DNA of 64,000 nt from Listeria swaminathanii (GCF_014229645.1 NZ_JAATOD010000002.1:124001-188000); one strand, 5' to 3'. Counted from the first letter of the stretch, positions 39,260 through 48,548 are shown. A program made the numbers and translations. Notes: generated from the letters alone by a model not told the origin.

Positions 39260-40222
39260 TTATCTGAAATTGGTTTGATTAATTTCTTCTTGGGATGCTA
39301 AAAGTACCATTAATTTCATCCGCGCTTTCTTGCTATCGTAATCCTTGCCTAAAATAACTCCACGATTATATAAGTCAAACGTGCTACCTTCATAATCATA
39401 TGTAGTATATACATTGCCTTCTTCCGCGCTCGTTGTAATAACAACTGGGATTCCCGCATCTAACGCTCTGATAATCGCTGGCATCATTTTTGGAGCAACT
39501 TGCCCGCGACCGACACCTTCTAAAACAATTCCTCCAACACCACTATCAATTGCCGCATCAATAAACAAACCATCTGCGCCAATGTAACATTTAATCACAA
39601 CGACATTAGGAAGATCTAGTCGAATGTCAAAACATTCATGCTCAAGCGGCTTTTGATAAAGAAATACTTGGTCATTATCAATGATACCCAGATAACCAAA
39701 ACCAAATGCGCTAAAGCCTTGGATATTGGACGCATGAACTTTCTTTACATATCTCGCCGCGAAAATCCGTTCATTGAAAACAACGACCGTTCCCGCTTGA
39801 CGTAAATTTATTTCACATGCTGTGTAAATCGCATGACGAATATTAATATAAGCATCTGTCCCCGGCTCTTCTGGCGCTCGCTGCGAACCAGTTACAACGA
39901 CTGGACGAGCATCGGTTACGGCAAGGTCGAGAAAATAAGCCGTTTCTTCTAATGAATCCGTTCCGTGTGTCACTACAATTCCATCATACGTTTCATCCAT
40001 AAAGATAGATTCAATCAATTGTTTTAAACTGATTAAATCTGGAAGTGTAATATGCATAGATGGAAGTTGAAAAGTCGAATAGATATCGATTTGAATTTCT
40101 GTTGGTAATTGGCATAATGCAGCTAATTCTTCTCCAGATAATTCACCTGATGCAAGTTTTCCTGATGCTGTTTTCTTACTTGCAATCGTACCGCCTGTTG
40201 TAATTAGTGCCACTTTTGCCAT
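39260..40222 (-). CDS. ansA: L-asparaginase, type I
   Basis: Hydrolyses asparagine to aspartate and ammonia in the cytoplasm (no signal peptide). The 320-residue protein has the two catalytic motifs, [10 protein letters not shown] (Thr near residue 12) and [16 protein letters not shown] (Thr-Asp near residue 88). It precedes cmk; the ansA-cmk-S1 order follows Bacillus. Confidence 0.93.
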   Translation of the reverse strand: MAKVALITTGGTIASKKTASGKLASGELSGEELAALCQLPTEIQIDIYSTFQLPSMHITLPDLISLKQLIESIFMDETYDGIVVTHGTDSLEETAYFLDLAVTDARPVVVTGSQRAPEEPGTDAYINIRHAIYTACEINLRQAGTVVVFNERIFAARYVKKVHASNIQGFSAFGFGYLGIIDNDQVFLYQKPLEHECFDIRLDLPNVVVIKCYIGADGLFIDAAIDSGVGGIVLEGVGRGQVAPKMMPAIIRALDAGIPVVITTSAEEGNVYTTYDYEGSTFDLYNRGVILGKDYDSKKARMKLMVLLASQEEINQTNFR

Positions 40223-40246
40223 GGTTATTTCCCCCTACATTTTCCA

Positions 40247-40290
40247 TTTAAACAAACAAATGAGTCTCGGAAGCGTTTCCCAGACCCATT
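40247..40290 (-). terminator. Terminator after the LysM gene
   Basis: A 14-bp stem with one mismatch (AATGGGTCTGGGAA with TTCCGAGACTCATT) and T-rich TTGTTTGTTT on the minus strand. Confidence 0.75.
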
Positions 40291-40302
40291 CAGTGTTGTT
40301 TA

Positions 40303-41028
40303 TTACTGTGGAATTGTTAGAACTGTGCCAACTGGAACATTATTACTTCCCAGTCCATTGGCTTGTTTAATTTTTTCTACCCCAGCCGCTGCTCCAGCTT
40401 GTCCATATGCGGAACGTGCAATGCTGTATAAGGTATCGCCAGCTTTAACTGTGTGAGAGCCACCGCCAGATTTTTTCTGCGTGGATTCACTTGCTTTTTT
40501 CTGTGCAGCTTTATCAGCAGCTGCTTTGTCGGCTGCGGCTTTTTCTTCCGCGGCTTTCTTTTCTTCCGCAGCTTCTTGTTCTTTTCTTGCATTTGCAGCT
40601 TTAACTGCCTCTTCTTCTTGTGTTTTCTTATCTGCTGCAGCTTTTTCTTCCGCAGCTTTCTTTTCTTCAGCAGCCTTTTCAGCAGCCGCTTTTTCTTCGG
40701 CAGCTTTCTTGGCTTTTTCTTTATCTTCTTTCGATTGTGTGTTGTCAGATACATTGACAGTTGATTCTGTTTCTGTCTTTACTTCATTTGACGAACCCAT
40801 ATTTTGTACTGTAACAAATACAATTACAATAACGATTGGAATTAATAAGAAAAATACAATCAATAAATTAAGTAATGGGTATCTAAAAATGGTTTTCTTT
40901 TTTACTTTTCTGCTATCAGAACGGGATAACATCGGCGGTTCATTATTGAATTCATCCTGTCCTTCAGGATTCATGTCATAATCAGCCGGTTCTTCATATT
41001 CCCGTTTTTCTTTTCTTGTTTTTACCAC
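40303..41028 (-). CDS. Membrane-anchored LysM protein with Ala/Glu/Lys repeats
   Basis: The 241-residue protein has an acidic cytoplasmic start (residues 1-45), one membrane segment (about 48-72) and a long extracellular stretch (about 95-185) of alternating Ala, Glu and Lys such as AAEEKAAAEKAAEEKK, likely a single long helix or coiled coil. It ends with a LysM domain from residue 193 (HTVKAGDTLYSIARSAYG). It probably spans part of the wall and binds peptidoglycan. The start is GTG at 41028 after AAAGGAGG. The repeat region may vary in length between strains. Confidence 0.88.
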   Translation of the reverse strand: MVKTRKEKREYEEPADYDMNPEGQDEFNNEPPMLSRSDSRKVKKKTIFRYPLLNLLIVFFLLIPIVIVIVFVTVQNMGSSNEVKTETESTVNVSDNTQSKEDKEKAKKAAEEKAAAEKAAEEKKAAEEKAAADKKTQEEEAVKAANARKEQEAAEEKKAAEEKAAADKAAADKAAQKKASESTQKKSGGGSHTVKAGDTLYSIARSAYGQAGAAAGVEKIKQANGLGSNNVPVGTVLTIPQ

Positions 41029-41130
41029 TCAAAGTTCCTCCTTTAGTGCTTTCTAAAATTATCCTATGCACTATTATTGGCACAGAGAAGTGTTACATAT
41101 GATGTTAATAAATGAAATACCTTTGAAATA

Positions 41131-41159
41131 ATTATACCCATAAAAGCAACATACAACAA
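41131..41159 (-). promoter_or_regulatory. Sigma-A promoter of the LysM gene
   Basis: TTGTTG, 17 bases, TATAAT on the minus strand, about 100 bases before the GTG start. Confidence 0.75.
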
Positions 41160-41257
41160 CACTTAAAATACTTTTTTAGAAAAAAAAGCAATAATCATTA
41201 TAATTTAGTACTTCTGGCATATAAGCATTCTTTGGTCTACACAGATTACTGAACAAA

Positions 41258-41286
41258 ATAATAACAATTTTTTCGATATTAGACAA
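41258..41286 (-). promoter_or_regulatory. Second upstream promoter in the 319-base gap after recQ
   Basis: TTGTCT, 17 bases, TATTAT on the minus strand, 127 bases upstream of the other promoter. It may give a longer LysM message or a separate small RNA. Confidence 0.55.
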
Positions 41287-41347
41287 GTCTTTTTTTAGAA
41301 AAAATGTGAAACTATACACTTTTTTGTCGAATTTCGTAACACCAAAA

Positions 41348-42751
41348 CTATTGCAACAAATAAGCTAAATAGCTTTCCCACGTTGGGATTTCTTTTTGTT
41401 CCGCTTTTTCTTGTTTTTCAAAATCGGATATTTTTGCGCCATCCAAATCACAACAATTTTCTGCAGTGACTTCTAGCGGCGGTTCTTCAAAATAACGCAT
41501 AATATAATTACGGCGACAATCTTCTGTATGAAGGTAACCTATAAATTGTTGCAGATTCGCTCGTTTCCATTTTTTTCGGTAGTCCATTTTGGCGGTTAAT
41601 TCTTGCGCACTTAAACCACTTCTTTGATAATACTCAATGAAACGTTGCTCTGTTTCTGGCAAAGTTTTGCGTTGTTCATTCGTCAAATTAATTAAACTAG
41701 CGTCCGGTATATCTTGATCTGCTAATTGCATTTGGATAAATTCATCCCCGTTTGCATATAGCAAAATGGCGATACTGTTCTGACCATCACGCCCAGCTCG
41801 TCCGATTTCTTGTAAATAAGCTTCTAAATCCGCTGGCATATGATAATGGATGACAAAGCGAATATCAGCCTTATCAATCCCCATTCCAAACGCACTAGTA
41901 GCGCAAATAATATCTAATTGCCCATAAACAAATTGTTGCTGAATAACAATTCTATCTTCGGCCTCCATATCGCCATGATAATAAGCAACTCTTAATTCGG
42001 CCATTTCCCTTAATTCATGCGCAATGCTTTCCGCTAATTTTTTACTCGAAAAATAAATAATTCCTGGTGTTTGCAGTTTGCGAACGAGATCATATAAACG
42101 CTCTTTTTTCAGTTGTTGGTTAGAAAACTTCTCTACTTGCAAAGAAATATTCGGCCGATTAACCGAGTAAATGATTTGCTCACAATCCGTTAGTTGCAGT
42201 TGCGTTAAAATATCTGCCCGAACTTTCTTCGTCGCTGTGGCCGTAAGCACCATCGTCACAGGAAAATTGGCTTCTTTGATAAACTGACCTAACATCAAAT
42301 AATCTGGTCTAAAATCGTGTCCCCACTGAGAAATACAATGCGCTTCATCAATAACAAATAAGCTGATTTTTTGTTTTAACAGCAAACTTTTTACCGCTTC
42401 ATTATTTAACATTTCTGGTGATAAAAAAATAAATTTATATAAATGAATATTCGCTAAGATTCGACTTTTCTCTTCCCGTTTCAAAAAGCTATTAAGAGCC
42501 GCCACTCGTCTTTCCCCGTGAGCGCGCATTCGCTCCATCTGGTCTTGCATCAATGAAAGAAGTGGCGATACTATCAACACTAATCCATCCATCAAATGTC
42601 CCGCTAATTGATAACAAATCGTTTTCCCCGTTCCAGTAGGTAACATCGCAAAAGAGTTTCGCTTCGCTAAAGCCGTTTCAATGACTTCTTTTTGACCGGG
42701 GCGAAATTCATCAAAACCGAGATAGTCTTTTAGTTCTTGTTCTAAGTTCAC
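41348..42751 (-). CDS. recQ: RecQ-family DNA helicase (RecS type)
   Basis: ATP-dependent 3'-5' helicase of 467 residues. Motifs: the N-terminal FRPGQKEVIE, Walker A MLPTGTGKT near residue 35, DEAH in VIDEAHCISQWGHDF near residue 133, and QEIGRAGRDGQ near residue 316. A zinc-binding cluster follows (DCRRNYIMRYFEE.. with CC near residue 433). It lacks the HRDC domain of long RecQ, like Bacillus RecS. It overlaps ypbB by 4 bases (ATGA). Confidence 0.93.
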   Translation of the reverse strand: MNLEQELKDYLGFDEFRPGQKEVIETALAKRNSFAMLPTGTGKTICYQLAGHLMDGLVLIVSPLLSLMQDQMERMRAHGERRVAALNSFLKREEKSRILANIHLYKFIFLSPEMLNNEAVKSLLLKQKISLFVIDEAHCISQWGHDFRPDYLMLGQFIKEANFPVTMVLTATATKKVRADILTQLQLTDCEQIIYSVNRPNISLQVEKFSNQQLKKERLYDLVRKLQTPGIIYFSSKKLAESIAHELREMAELRVAYYHGDMEAEDRIVIQQQFVYGQLDIICATSAFGMGIDKADIRFVIHYHMPADLEAYLQEIGRAGRDGQNSIAILLYANGDEFIQMQLADQDIPDASLINLTNEQRKTLPETEQRFIEYYQRSGLSAQELTAKMDYRKKWKRANLQQFIGYLHTEDCRRNYIMRYFEEPPLEVTAENCCDLDGAKISDFEKQEKAEQKEIPTWESYLAYLLQ

Positions 42752-43755
42752 TGCTCGTCCTCCCTACTAACAACCGCCAACCGAATTTGATAGTAATCCA
42801 AGTCCGGAAATTCCGCTTTTATTTCCCGAAGTAAATTCCATTTTTTTGTATTAATTGTTTTTATCGTGGTTTCTTCTGGTAAATACGGGACATCTGCATC
42901 CTTCAAAGTAGCCCGAATTTCCACAAAATGATCTTGGATTGTACTTATTTTCAGATTACGTATTCGTTCAATCGCTTCTAAATCTGCTCCATTTTGCCAA
43001 AATGAATAGGTTTGCATTGCCGAAGTTGTGAGTCCTGTCAGCTCATCTGGCACGAAACTGGCTAATAACGGCCACTCTTCCGGACGTTCTTTCATCGCAG
43101 TCAACAACCGGTGGATTTCATGAAGCACTTCAAAATAGACATCCCACTTCTCTACTTGATACTTCGTGGCAATCTGTTCCGTTGTATATCCCATTAATTC
43201 CCCGCCAGAAAACCGTTCCACTAAAAATTCTGGCCTAGCTACTGCTAATTTTTCAAACCAGCGAATGAGTTCTGCGTATAATTTATCTGCTAAATTAACC
43301 TTGTCTTGCTGCTGTAGCCACTGCTTAATAAACTGCTGGACTTTCTTATCACGAATGACTGGTAAATAATAACTCTCTTGATGGTGCTTATTGCTGACTA
43401 CTTGCACAGCAAGCCGTAAATGGGCGAAAAAATCAAATGCTTGCCGCTGCAAAGTAAAGCCTCGAAAAGCTGGATAGTTATTGTCAAAGTTGACTGCTAG
43501 TTTCTCTTTGGTAAGATAGCCATTTTCCGTAGAAATAATCGCACCTTGCCTCACCAATTCTGCTAGCCGAATTTCAAGATAGTTCGCCTTCAGATTTGGC
43601 ACAAGTCCAAATAAATGTTGCATTTGAAAAAGATGGATATCTTGAACAGCTTGCCCCGTTCTTCGTCCCGCTAAAACCGTATGGATAAACGGCAATTTCC
43701 TAGGGGTAATACTTTTTTCTAAAATTGTCATTATATAATAATCAAGCATATCCAA
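42748..43755 (-). CDS. ypbB: Helicase-associated protein YpbB
   Basis: The 335-residue protein belongs to the YpbB family found next to RecQ/RecS. The C-terminal region (about 230-325) resembles a helix-turn-helix module (YTTEQIATKYQVEKWDVYFE and similar). I chose the TTG at 43755, seven bases after GGTGGTGG; an ATG two codons downstream is the alternative. The overlap with recQ suggests that the two proteins act together, perhaps in DNA repair. The function is not established. Confidence 0.82.
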   Translation of the reverse strand: MDMLDYYIMTILEKSITPRKLPFIHTVLAGRRTGQAVQDIHLFQMQHLFGLVPNLKANYLEIRLAELVRQGAIISTENGYLTKEKLAVNFDNNYPAFRGFTLQRQAFDFFAHLRLAVQVVSNKHHQESYYLPVIRDKKVQQFIKQWLQQQDKVNLADKLYAELIRWFEKLAVARPEFLVERFSGGELMGYTTEQIATKYQVEKWDVYFEVLHEIHRLLTAMKERPEEWPLLASFVPDELTGLTTSAMQTYSFWQNGADLEAIERIRNLKISTIQDHFVEIRATLKDADVPYLPEETTIKTINTKKWNLLREIKAEFPDLDYYQIRLAVVSREDEQ

Positions 43756-43785
43756 GACATTTCCACCACCTTTTTTGTTCCTATA

Positions 43786-43794
43786 ATCATACCA
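43786..43794 (-). promoter_or_regulatory. Extended -10 promoter of ypbB-recQ
   Basis: TGGTATGAT on the minus strand, 31 bases before the start. The -35 is not clear. Confidence 0.45.
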
Positions 43795-43845
43795 CAGAAA
43801 CACTTGTTCTACATTAGTTTTACCGAAAAAAACTTTTTCAAAATA

Positions 43846-43854
43846 TGTTACAAT
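43846..43854 (+). promoter_or_regulatory. Extended -10 promoter of the ferredoxin gene
   Basis: TGTTACAAT on the plus strand, 55 bases before the start codon. It diverges from ypbB. Confidence 0.5.
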
Positions 43855-43909
43855 AGAAAAAGAAAAAATCTGGCTTCAAATTGTTATTTTAGAAAGGAAG
43901 CGTAGAAAA

Positions 43910-44134
43910 TTGAAGTATTCTCTTGTCGAAAAAGACACTTGTATAGCTTGTGGAGCTTGTTCCATTCACGCCCCCGATGTTTTTGATTACGATACAGAAG
44001 GTCTTGCCTTTAATATATTAGATAATAATACTGGAACAAAAGAAATCCCCGAAGACTTAGTAGAAATGGTGATAGATGCTGAATTTGCTTGTCCGTCGCT
44101 GTCGATCAAAGTTTCTGATAGTCCATTTAATTAA
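43910..44134 (+). CDS. fer: Ferredoxin [4Fe-4S]
   Basis: The 74-residue electron carrier has one cluster: CIACGAC (Cys at 12, 15, 18) and a fourth Cys in ACPS near residue 60. The sequence closely follows Bacillus Fer ([28 protein letters not shown]). The start is TTG at 43910 after AAAGGAAG. Its partner may be the ferredoxin-NADP reductase at 59994 (inference). Confidence 0.95.
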   Translation: MKYSLVEKDTCIACGACSIHAPDVFDYDTEGLAFNILDNNTGTKEIPEDLVEMVIDAEFACPSLSIKVSDSPFN

Positions 44135-44170
44135 AAAATCCGGAAGCCTATTTATGGCTTCCGGATTTTT
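44133..44170. terminator. Bidirectional terminator between fer and ribU
   Basis: ATCCGGAAGCC pairs perfectly with GGCTTCCGGAT around a 7-base loop, with A-run before and T-run after. Confidence 0.95.
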
Positions 44171-44174
44171 ATAT

Positions 44175-44786
44175 TTAACGGCTCGTTGCTTGATGCCTTT
44201 TTTCAAATTTACGTCGTTCTTTTACGCTCTGATTTTTAGTAATCCATTTTCTTAGTCGTGAATATAGAAGTAAGAATACTGTGCTGACGATAACTCCTTT
44301 GAGTAAATTAAACGGTACAATCGCATAAGTGACTAACCAATTGATGTCCGTATCTTTCGGAAGCCCGCCAAGTCCAATATAAAATGGTAATAATATAAAG
44401 TAATTAAACACTGCCATAGCGATGGTCATAAGAAGTGTCCCAACACCCGTTGACAGGATCATGCCTTTCGTTGAGCGCAACCAGTGGAACAAATAATAAA
44501 TCGGTAACACATAAAATATTCCCGAAATAAAATTGGCTAATTCCCCAACTGGAACTCCAACTGGACTACCTGACACAATGTATAGTAGCACATTTTTGAT
44601 TAATTCTACTAAAATCACTGCGAGTGGTCCGAATAATAAACCACCAATTAAAGCTGGAATATCACTGAAATCAAGCTTTAAAAATGGTGCACTTGGTAGT
44701 AGCGGGAATTGTAGCATCATTAAAATAAATGCTAAAGTACCAAGAACCGCCACACTTACAAAAACCTTCATTGAATAGTTCTTCAT
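44175..44786 (-). CDS. ribU: Riboflavin ECF-transporter substrate-binding subunit
   Basis: Membrane S component that captures riboflavin and works with a shared ECF energy module. The 203-residue protein has about six hydrophobic segments. The [23 protein letters not shown] region near residue 40 (key residues LDFSDIP) is the RibU/YpaA hallmark. I chose the ATG eight bases after GGGAG. An FMN riboswitch and terminator upstream confirm the identity: high FMN should shut it off. Confidence 0.95.
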   Translation of the reverse strand: MKNYSMKVFVSVAVLGTLAFILMMLQFPLLPSAPFLKLDFSDIPALIGGLLFGPLAVILVELIKNVLLYIVSGSPVGVPVGELANFISGIFYVLPIYYLFHWLRSTKGMILSTGVGTLLMTIAMAVFNYFILLPFYIGLGGLPKDTDINWLVTYAIVPFNLLKGVIVSTVFLLLYSRLRKWITKNQSVKERRKFEKRHQATSR

Positions 44787-44850
44787 TGTCATTTCTCCCT
44801 TGATGTTCACCAAGAAGCGAGGACATCACTTAACGAATGCAACCCAAGCA

Positions 44851-44882
44851 AATAAAAAACCTCAACTAAAAAAAGTTGAGGG
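44851..44882 (-). terminator. Riboswitch-controlled terminator of ribU
   Basis: CCTCAACT and AGTTGAGG pair, followed by T6 on the minus strand, about 95 bases downstream of the FMN aptamer and before ribU. It is the expression platform for transcription attenuation. Confidence 0.85.
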
Positions 44883-44977
44883 AGAGTTTGTGAATTAATA
44901 AACAAGCACTGAATACTCAAATAAGCATCACAGCTTGCTAACACATGCTCGTGAAGACAAACGAAAAGGTCTGCCAA

Positions 44978-45094
44978 CATCTTCTCCCATCCAGACTATA
45001 CTGTCGGTCCTGGAATTACACCAGAGTCAACTGCTAAAAAAGCAGATCGTGGACTTTAACCACCGGTCGGGAATTGCACCCTGCCCCGAAGATG
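44978..45094 (-). promoter_or_regulatory. FMN riboswitch (RFN element)
   Basis: On the minus strand the conserved pieces occur in order: ATCTTCGGGGCAGGGTG, AATTCCCGACCGGTGG, AGTCCACGA, a variable arm, TGGTGTAATTCCAGGACCGA, CAGTATAGTCTGGATGGGAG and closing AAGAT. This is a textbook RFN aptamer with P1 formed by ATCTTC/GAAGAT. Confidence 0.97.
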
Positions 45095-45118
45095 AACGAA
45101 TATTTTATTACAATTTTT

Positions 45119-45146
45119 ATTTTACCATGAAAAAAATTTTTCGCAA
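45119..45146 (-). promoter_or_regulatory. Promoter of the FMN riboswitch-ribU transcript
   Basis: TTGCGA, 16 bases, TAAAAT with TG before the -10, minus strand, 25 bases before the aptamer. Confidence 0.7.
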
Positions 45147-45189
45147 GTCCTTTTGTACGTTTTTTCACGTAAGCGTTTACTTGGTTACA

Positions 45190-45218
45190 TAAAGAAAAAC
45201 CAGATGAACATCTGGTTT
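45190..45218 (-). terminator. Terminator after the thioesterase gene
   Basis: AAACCAGATG and CATCTGGTTT pair in a tight hairpin, followed by TTTCTTT on the minus strand. Confidence 0.8.
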
Positions 45219-45224
45219 ATCTAC

Positions 45225-45743
45225 TTACCACGGAATATCGGTAGACAATGATTCCGCTAATGATTGATTTTCTTTTAAACGAATTTTACGCGCGATGCTT
45301 CTTGCTTCTGCTCCGGCATGGATTCTTTTTTGTTCTTCTGTTTCTGGTTCAACAAGTGGCACTTCTACTGTTTTGCCGTTTACATCTAAAGCGACAAATG
45401 TTAAAAAGGAAGTTGCAGCTAAATAGCGTTCGCCTGTTTTCAAATTTTCAGCGATGATTTTAACGAAAATTTCCATCGAGCTTCTTCCAGTTGAAGCCAC
45501 GTAAGACTCTAAACAAACAGAGTGGTCATTCTTAATCGGTTTCAAGAAATCCACCGAGTCAGTTGACGCTGTTACGATTTCTGTGCGGCAATGACGGGAT
45601 GCACTAATCGAAGCTGTGTCATCAATATACGTCATAAGTCTACCACCGAAAAGGGTATTATGGTTGTTTGTATCTGACGGGAAAACCCGGCTCGTTTTAA
45701 TTACTAATGATTCTTTACAATATTTTGTTGCTCTTTTTTCCAT
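45225..45743 (-). CDS. Hotdog-fold acyl-CoA thioesterase
   Basis: The 172-residue protein of the YkhA/BFIT type hydrolyses acyl-CoAs, probably medium or long chain. FPSDTNNHNTLFGGRLMTYID near residue 20 (key NHNTLFGG) and SVDFLKPIK near residue 64 are family motifs. It begins 15 bases after resE and may be the third gene of resD-resE. Confidence 0.9.
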   Translation of the reverse strand: MEKRATKYCKESLVIKTSRVFPSDTNNHNTLFGGRLMTYIDDTASISASRHCRTEIVTASTDSVDFLKPIKNDHSVCLESYVASTGRSSMEIFVKIIAENLKTGERYLAATSFLTFVALDVNGKTVEVPLVEPETEEQKRIHAGAEARSIARKIRLKENQSLAESLSTDIPW

Positions 45744-45758
45744 GTTTTTCGCTCCAAT

Positions 45759-47549
45759 CTATTTATAGAGAGGCAAGGTGATAATAAAATCTGATCCTTT
45801 ACCTAGCTCACTTTCAACAGAAATTTTTCCGTTATGTGCTTCTACTATGTTTTTCACTATCGCCAAGCCAATTCCCGTTCCGACTGCTTTTCCACGTTTC
45901 CTAGCTTTATCCACTTTATAAAAACGTTCAAACAAGTACGGAATATCTTCTTCCGCGATTCCGCTACCATTGTCCGATACACTAATGACAAGATTGCTCC
46001 TAGCTTCATCGATAGTTTGTTTTAAAATTACTTTTCCAGCGTAGCCTTCTTTACCAGTGTGGCGGATTGCGTTCATAATTAAATTAATTAATACTTGCTC
46101 CATCCGGTCCGGGTCAAAGGAATATTCTAAATCTGGTGTTTCTAATTCCAGCCCTAATTCCACAAAATTTTCTTTTGCAAGCACATCAAAATTAGAAATG
46201 ACTTTTCGAAGTAATGGCGCTAAAGGTAATTTTTGGTTGTCCATTTGATTAAATCCAGCTTCCATTCTGGCAAGGTCAAGCATATCATTGACTAAACGAC
46301 CAATCCGGAGCGACTCATCATAAATAATTTGCGCAAACTCTCGCACTTCTTCATCCGACTGGGCAACCCCATCAATAATCGCCTCACTATAACCTTGTAA
46401 CATCGAAATAGGCGTTCTTAGTTCATGCGATACATTATTAACAAAATCACTCTTCATTTTTTCCAGTTGTTTCTCTTCTGTCATATCACGGATAACTGCG
46501 ACAATACTGCGCACGTGTTCCCCTGTATAAAGCAACGTCAAAATCGCAACATACGTACGGTCAGCAAAAGTAATCTCACCAACTTGCGATTCTTTCTTTT
46601 CTAAAGTGTCATTTAATAGCTCGTTTAAAGCTACAGGAATGAGCACTTTTTCGGTATTTTCAGGAGAGAAGAACCAATTATGTAAAAATTCTTCTGCTGG
46701 CGGATTGCTGAGTATAATCGTTTTATCGACGCTAAATTTAATAACCCCATCAGCCATACCTACTAAAATATTCGATAATTGCTCTTTTTCCTGCCTAAGG
46801 GCGCTGATATTATACTTTAGTTGTTTCGCCATATCATTAAAAGCTACGCCAAGTTCCCCAATTTCATCATGCGTATAAGTCGGCACACGGTTATCAAAAT
46901 TCCCTTTCGAAACAGCAATCGCGATTTTTTTCATTTCACGAAGCGGGAAAGCCATTCGGGATGAAAAGACAAATGAGAGAATAGACGTAATCACAATCGC
47001 TATTACCCCTGAAATAATAAGCGTACTCATCGTTTTTTGGTTCACTTTTAAAATATCGTGATACGACTGATAAACGTAAACAACACCCGTTTCGCCATTC
47101 GCTAATTTAAATTTCTGTGCAGATATTTCGACTGGTAAAGAGCTGTTTTCTGTTTTGAAATTGTATTTCATCGTCACACTATTATCTTTGTCTATCGCTT
47201 TATCTAAAGTTTTGTCTTCTATGAGCTTATTGGCTGATGCACTTGAAACTGTATCTTGTGATTGCGACTGATAAACGCTTTTTCCGTTTTGTTCAATAAT
47301 TACGCCCATCGTATCATCAAGTAAAATAAGTGCGGAATCATTTTTATTTTCAGCAGAAATAACTTCATCGTTTTCTTGCATCACCGTGATAATACTAGAT
47401 GTTTTTTCTTCTAATTCTTTCGTAATTCGGGTGATATTATTTTTTTCATAAATCATCGCAACTAAAAATCCAGAAATAACTAAAATCCCTATTAATAAAA
47501 GAATTATCGTACTCCAAATTTTCCCAACAATACTATTCCAAATTTTCAT
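45759..47549 (-). CDS. resE: Sensor histidine kinase ResE
   Basis: Membrane kinase of 596 residues: TM1 at about 10-32, an extracellular sensor of about 135 residues, TM2 at about 168-192, HAMP, a PAS domain (about 250-360), HisKA with NNVSHELRTPISML, then the ATPase with NLIMNAIRHTG, DNGSGIAEED and GTGIGLAIVKN. Partner of ResD; in Bacillus the pair controls respiration genes under low oxygen. A hairpin with a T-run separates it from resD. Confidence 0.93.
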   Translation of the reverse strand: MKIWNSIVGKIWSTIILLLIGILVISGFLVAMIYEKNNITRITKELEEKTSSIITVMQENDEVISAENKNDSALILLDDTMGVIIEQNGKSVYQSQSQDTVSSASANKLIEDKTLDKAIDKDNSVTMKYNFKTENSSLPVEISAQKFKLANGETGVVYVYQSYHDILKVNQKTMSTLIISGVIAIVITSILSFVFSSRMAFPLREMKKIAIAVSKGNFDNRVPTYTHDEIGELGVAFNDMAKQLKYNISALRQEKEQLSNILVGMADGVIKFSVDKTIILSNPPAEEFLHNWFFSPENTEKVLIPVALNELLNDTLEKKESQVGEITFADRTYVAILTLLYTGEHVRSIVAVIRDMTEEKQLEKMKSDFVNNVSHELRTPISMLQGYSEAIIDGVAQSDEEVREFAQIIYDESLRIGRLVNDMLDLARMEAGFNQMDNQKLPLAPLLRKVISNFDVLAKENFVELGLELETPDLEYSFDPDRMEQVLINLIMNAIRHTGKEGYAGKVILKQTIDEARSNLVISVSDNGSGIAEEDIPYLFERFYKVDKARKRGKAVGTGIGLAIVKNIVEAHNGKISVESELGKGSDFIITLPLYK

Positions 47550-47571
47550 CTATTCTCACCTCGGTTCTCAC

Positions 47572-47633
47572 AAAAAAACAACGAACAAAGCACGTGCGGC
47601 ATAACACTTGCCGATTAAACGTCTTTGCCCGTT
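47572..47633 (-). terminator. Terminator-like structure between resD and resE
   Basis: On the minus strand AACGGGCAAAG pairs with CTTTGTTCGTT (G-U pairs), an inner CGGCA/TGCCG hairpin sits between them, and T7 follows. This would let only part of the resD transcripts reach resE. Confidence 0.6.
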
Positions 47634-47649
47634 ATCTTAGTCTGTTTTA

Positions 47650-48366
47650 TTAATCTTCTGGAATTTCAAATTTATATCCAAGACCCCAAACTGTTACAAT
47701 CATTCTAGCAGCGTCTTCCGAAACATCATGCAGTTTTTCACGAAGTCGTTTGACATGCGTATCAATAGTTCGTAAATCGCCAAAGAATTCATAACGCCAC
47801 ACTTCTTTTAAAAGTGATTCGCGGTCAAAAACTTTGTCTGGAGATTTAGCTAAATAATAAAGCAAATCATATTCTTTCGGAGTTAAACCGATTTCTTTTC
47901 CATCGACAATAACACGATGAGCTTCGTTATCGATTTTTAAATGTGGGAACGTAATAATATCTCCCGGTGTTCCGCCTGCTGATTCTTCAGAGGATTGTTT
48001 CGCACGACGAAGAACAGCCTTCACGCGTAGTACAACTTCTCTTGGGCTGAATGGCTTAACGATGTAATCATCTGCCCCAACTTCAAAGCCTTGCACCCGG
48101 TTAGCTTCTTCTCCTTTTGCCGTCAACATGACAACAGGTGTCGATTTAAACTCCCTCAGTTCACGACAAACTTCGATGCCATCTTTACCCGGCATCATTA
48201 AATCTAGTAGGATTACTTCATAATTGTTGTTTAGCGCCATGCTTAATGCTTGATCACCATCACTAGCTTCTTCAATCCGATAGTTCTCTCTTTCAAGATA
48301 CATCTTAAGAAGGCGGCGTATCCGGTCCTCATCATCCACAACAAGCACTCTAACTTGTTCACTCAT
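47650..48366 (-). CDS. resD: Response regulator ResD
   Basis: OmpR-family regulator of 238 residues. The receiver has VVDDEDRIRR, the phospho-acceptor Asp in VILLDLMMPGKDG near residue 55 and Lys in MLTAKGEE. The C-terminal winged helix (about 130-235) contains LTPKEYDLLYYL and DTHVKRLREKL. AGGGGATGA lies before the ATG. It follows rluB with resABC absent. Confidence 0.93.
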   Translation of the reverse strand: MSEQVRVLVVDDEDRIRRLLKMYLERENYRIEEASDGDQALSMALNNNYEVILLDLMMPGKDGIEVCRELREFKSTPVVMLTAKGEEANRVQGFEVGADDYIVKPFSPREVVLRVKAVLRRAKQSSEESAGGTPGDIITFPHLKIDNEAHRVIVDGKEIGLTPKEYDLLYYLAKSPDKVFDRESLLKEVWRYEFFGDLRTIDTHVKRLREKLHDVSEDAARMIVTVWGLGYKFEIPED

Positions 48367-48493
48367 AAGTACTCATCCCCTAACTCTCATTTACATAAAA
48401 CTATCATTTACATCCAATCAAATAAATGGAATCTCCCGTACCCACATACGAAAAAACCATACAATAGCCTATATCAAATTTCCTACGATTTAA

Positions 48494-48499
48494 ATTATA
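48494..48499 (-). promoter_or_regulatory. Probable -10 box for resD
   Basis: A perfect TATAAT on the minus strand, 128 bases before the resD ATG. No convincing -35 is present, so an activator is possible. Confidence 0.4.
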
Positions 48500-48548
48500 C
48501 ATGTTTTTCACAAAACACGCTATCAGAAAGTATGTTTTGGCTGAAAAG

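Noticed and set aside
40481-40981. 166-codon open frame on the plus strand, rich in Ser, Ala and Phe
   Set aside because: It is the complement of the Ala/Glu/Lys repeat of the LysM gene; the bias of that repeat keeps the opposite strand free of stops. It has no ribosome-binding site.
44935-45192. 85-codon frame across the ribU leader on the plus strand
   Set aside because: It overlaps the FMN riboswitch on the opposite strand, and its sequence is explained by that RNA structure.
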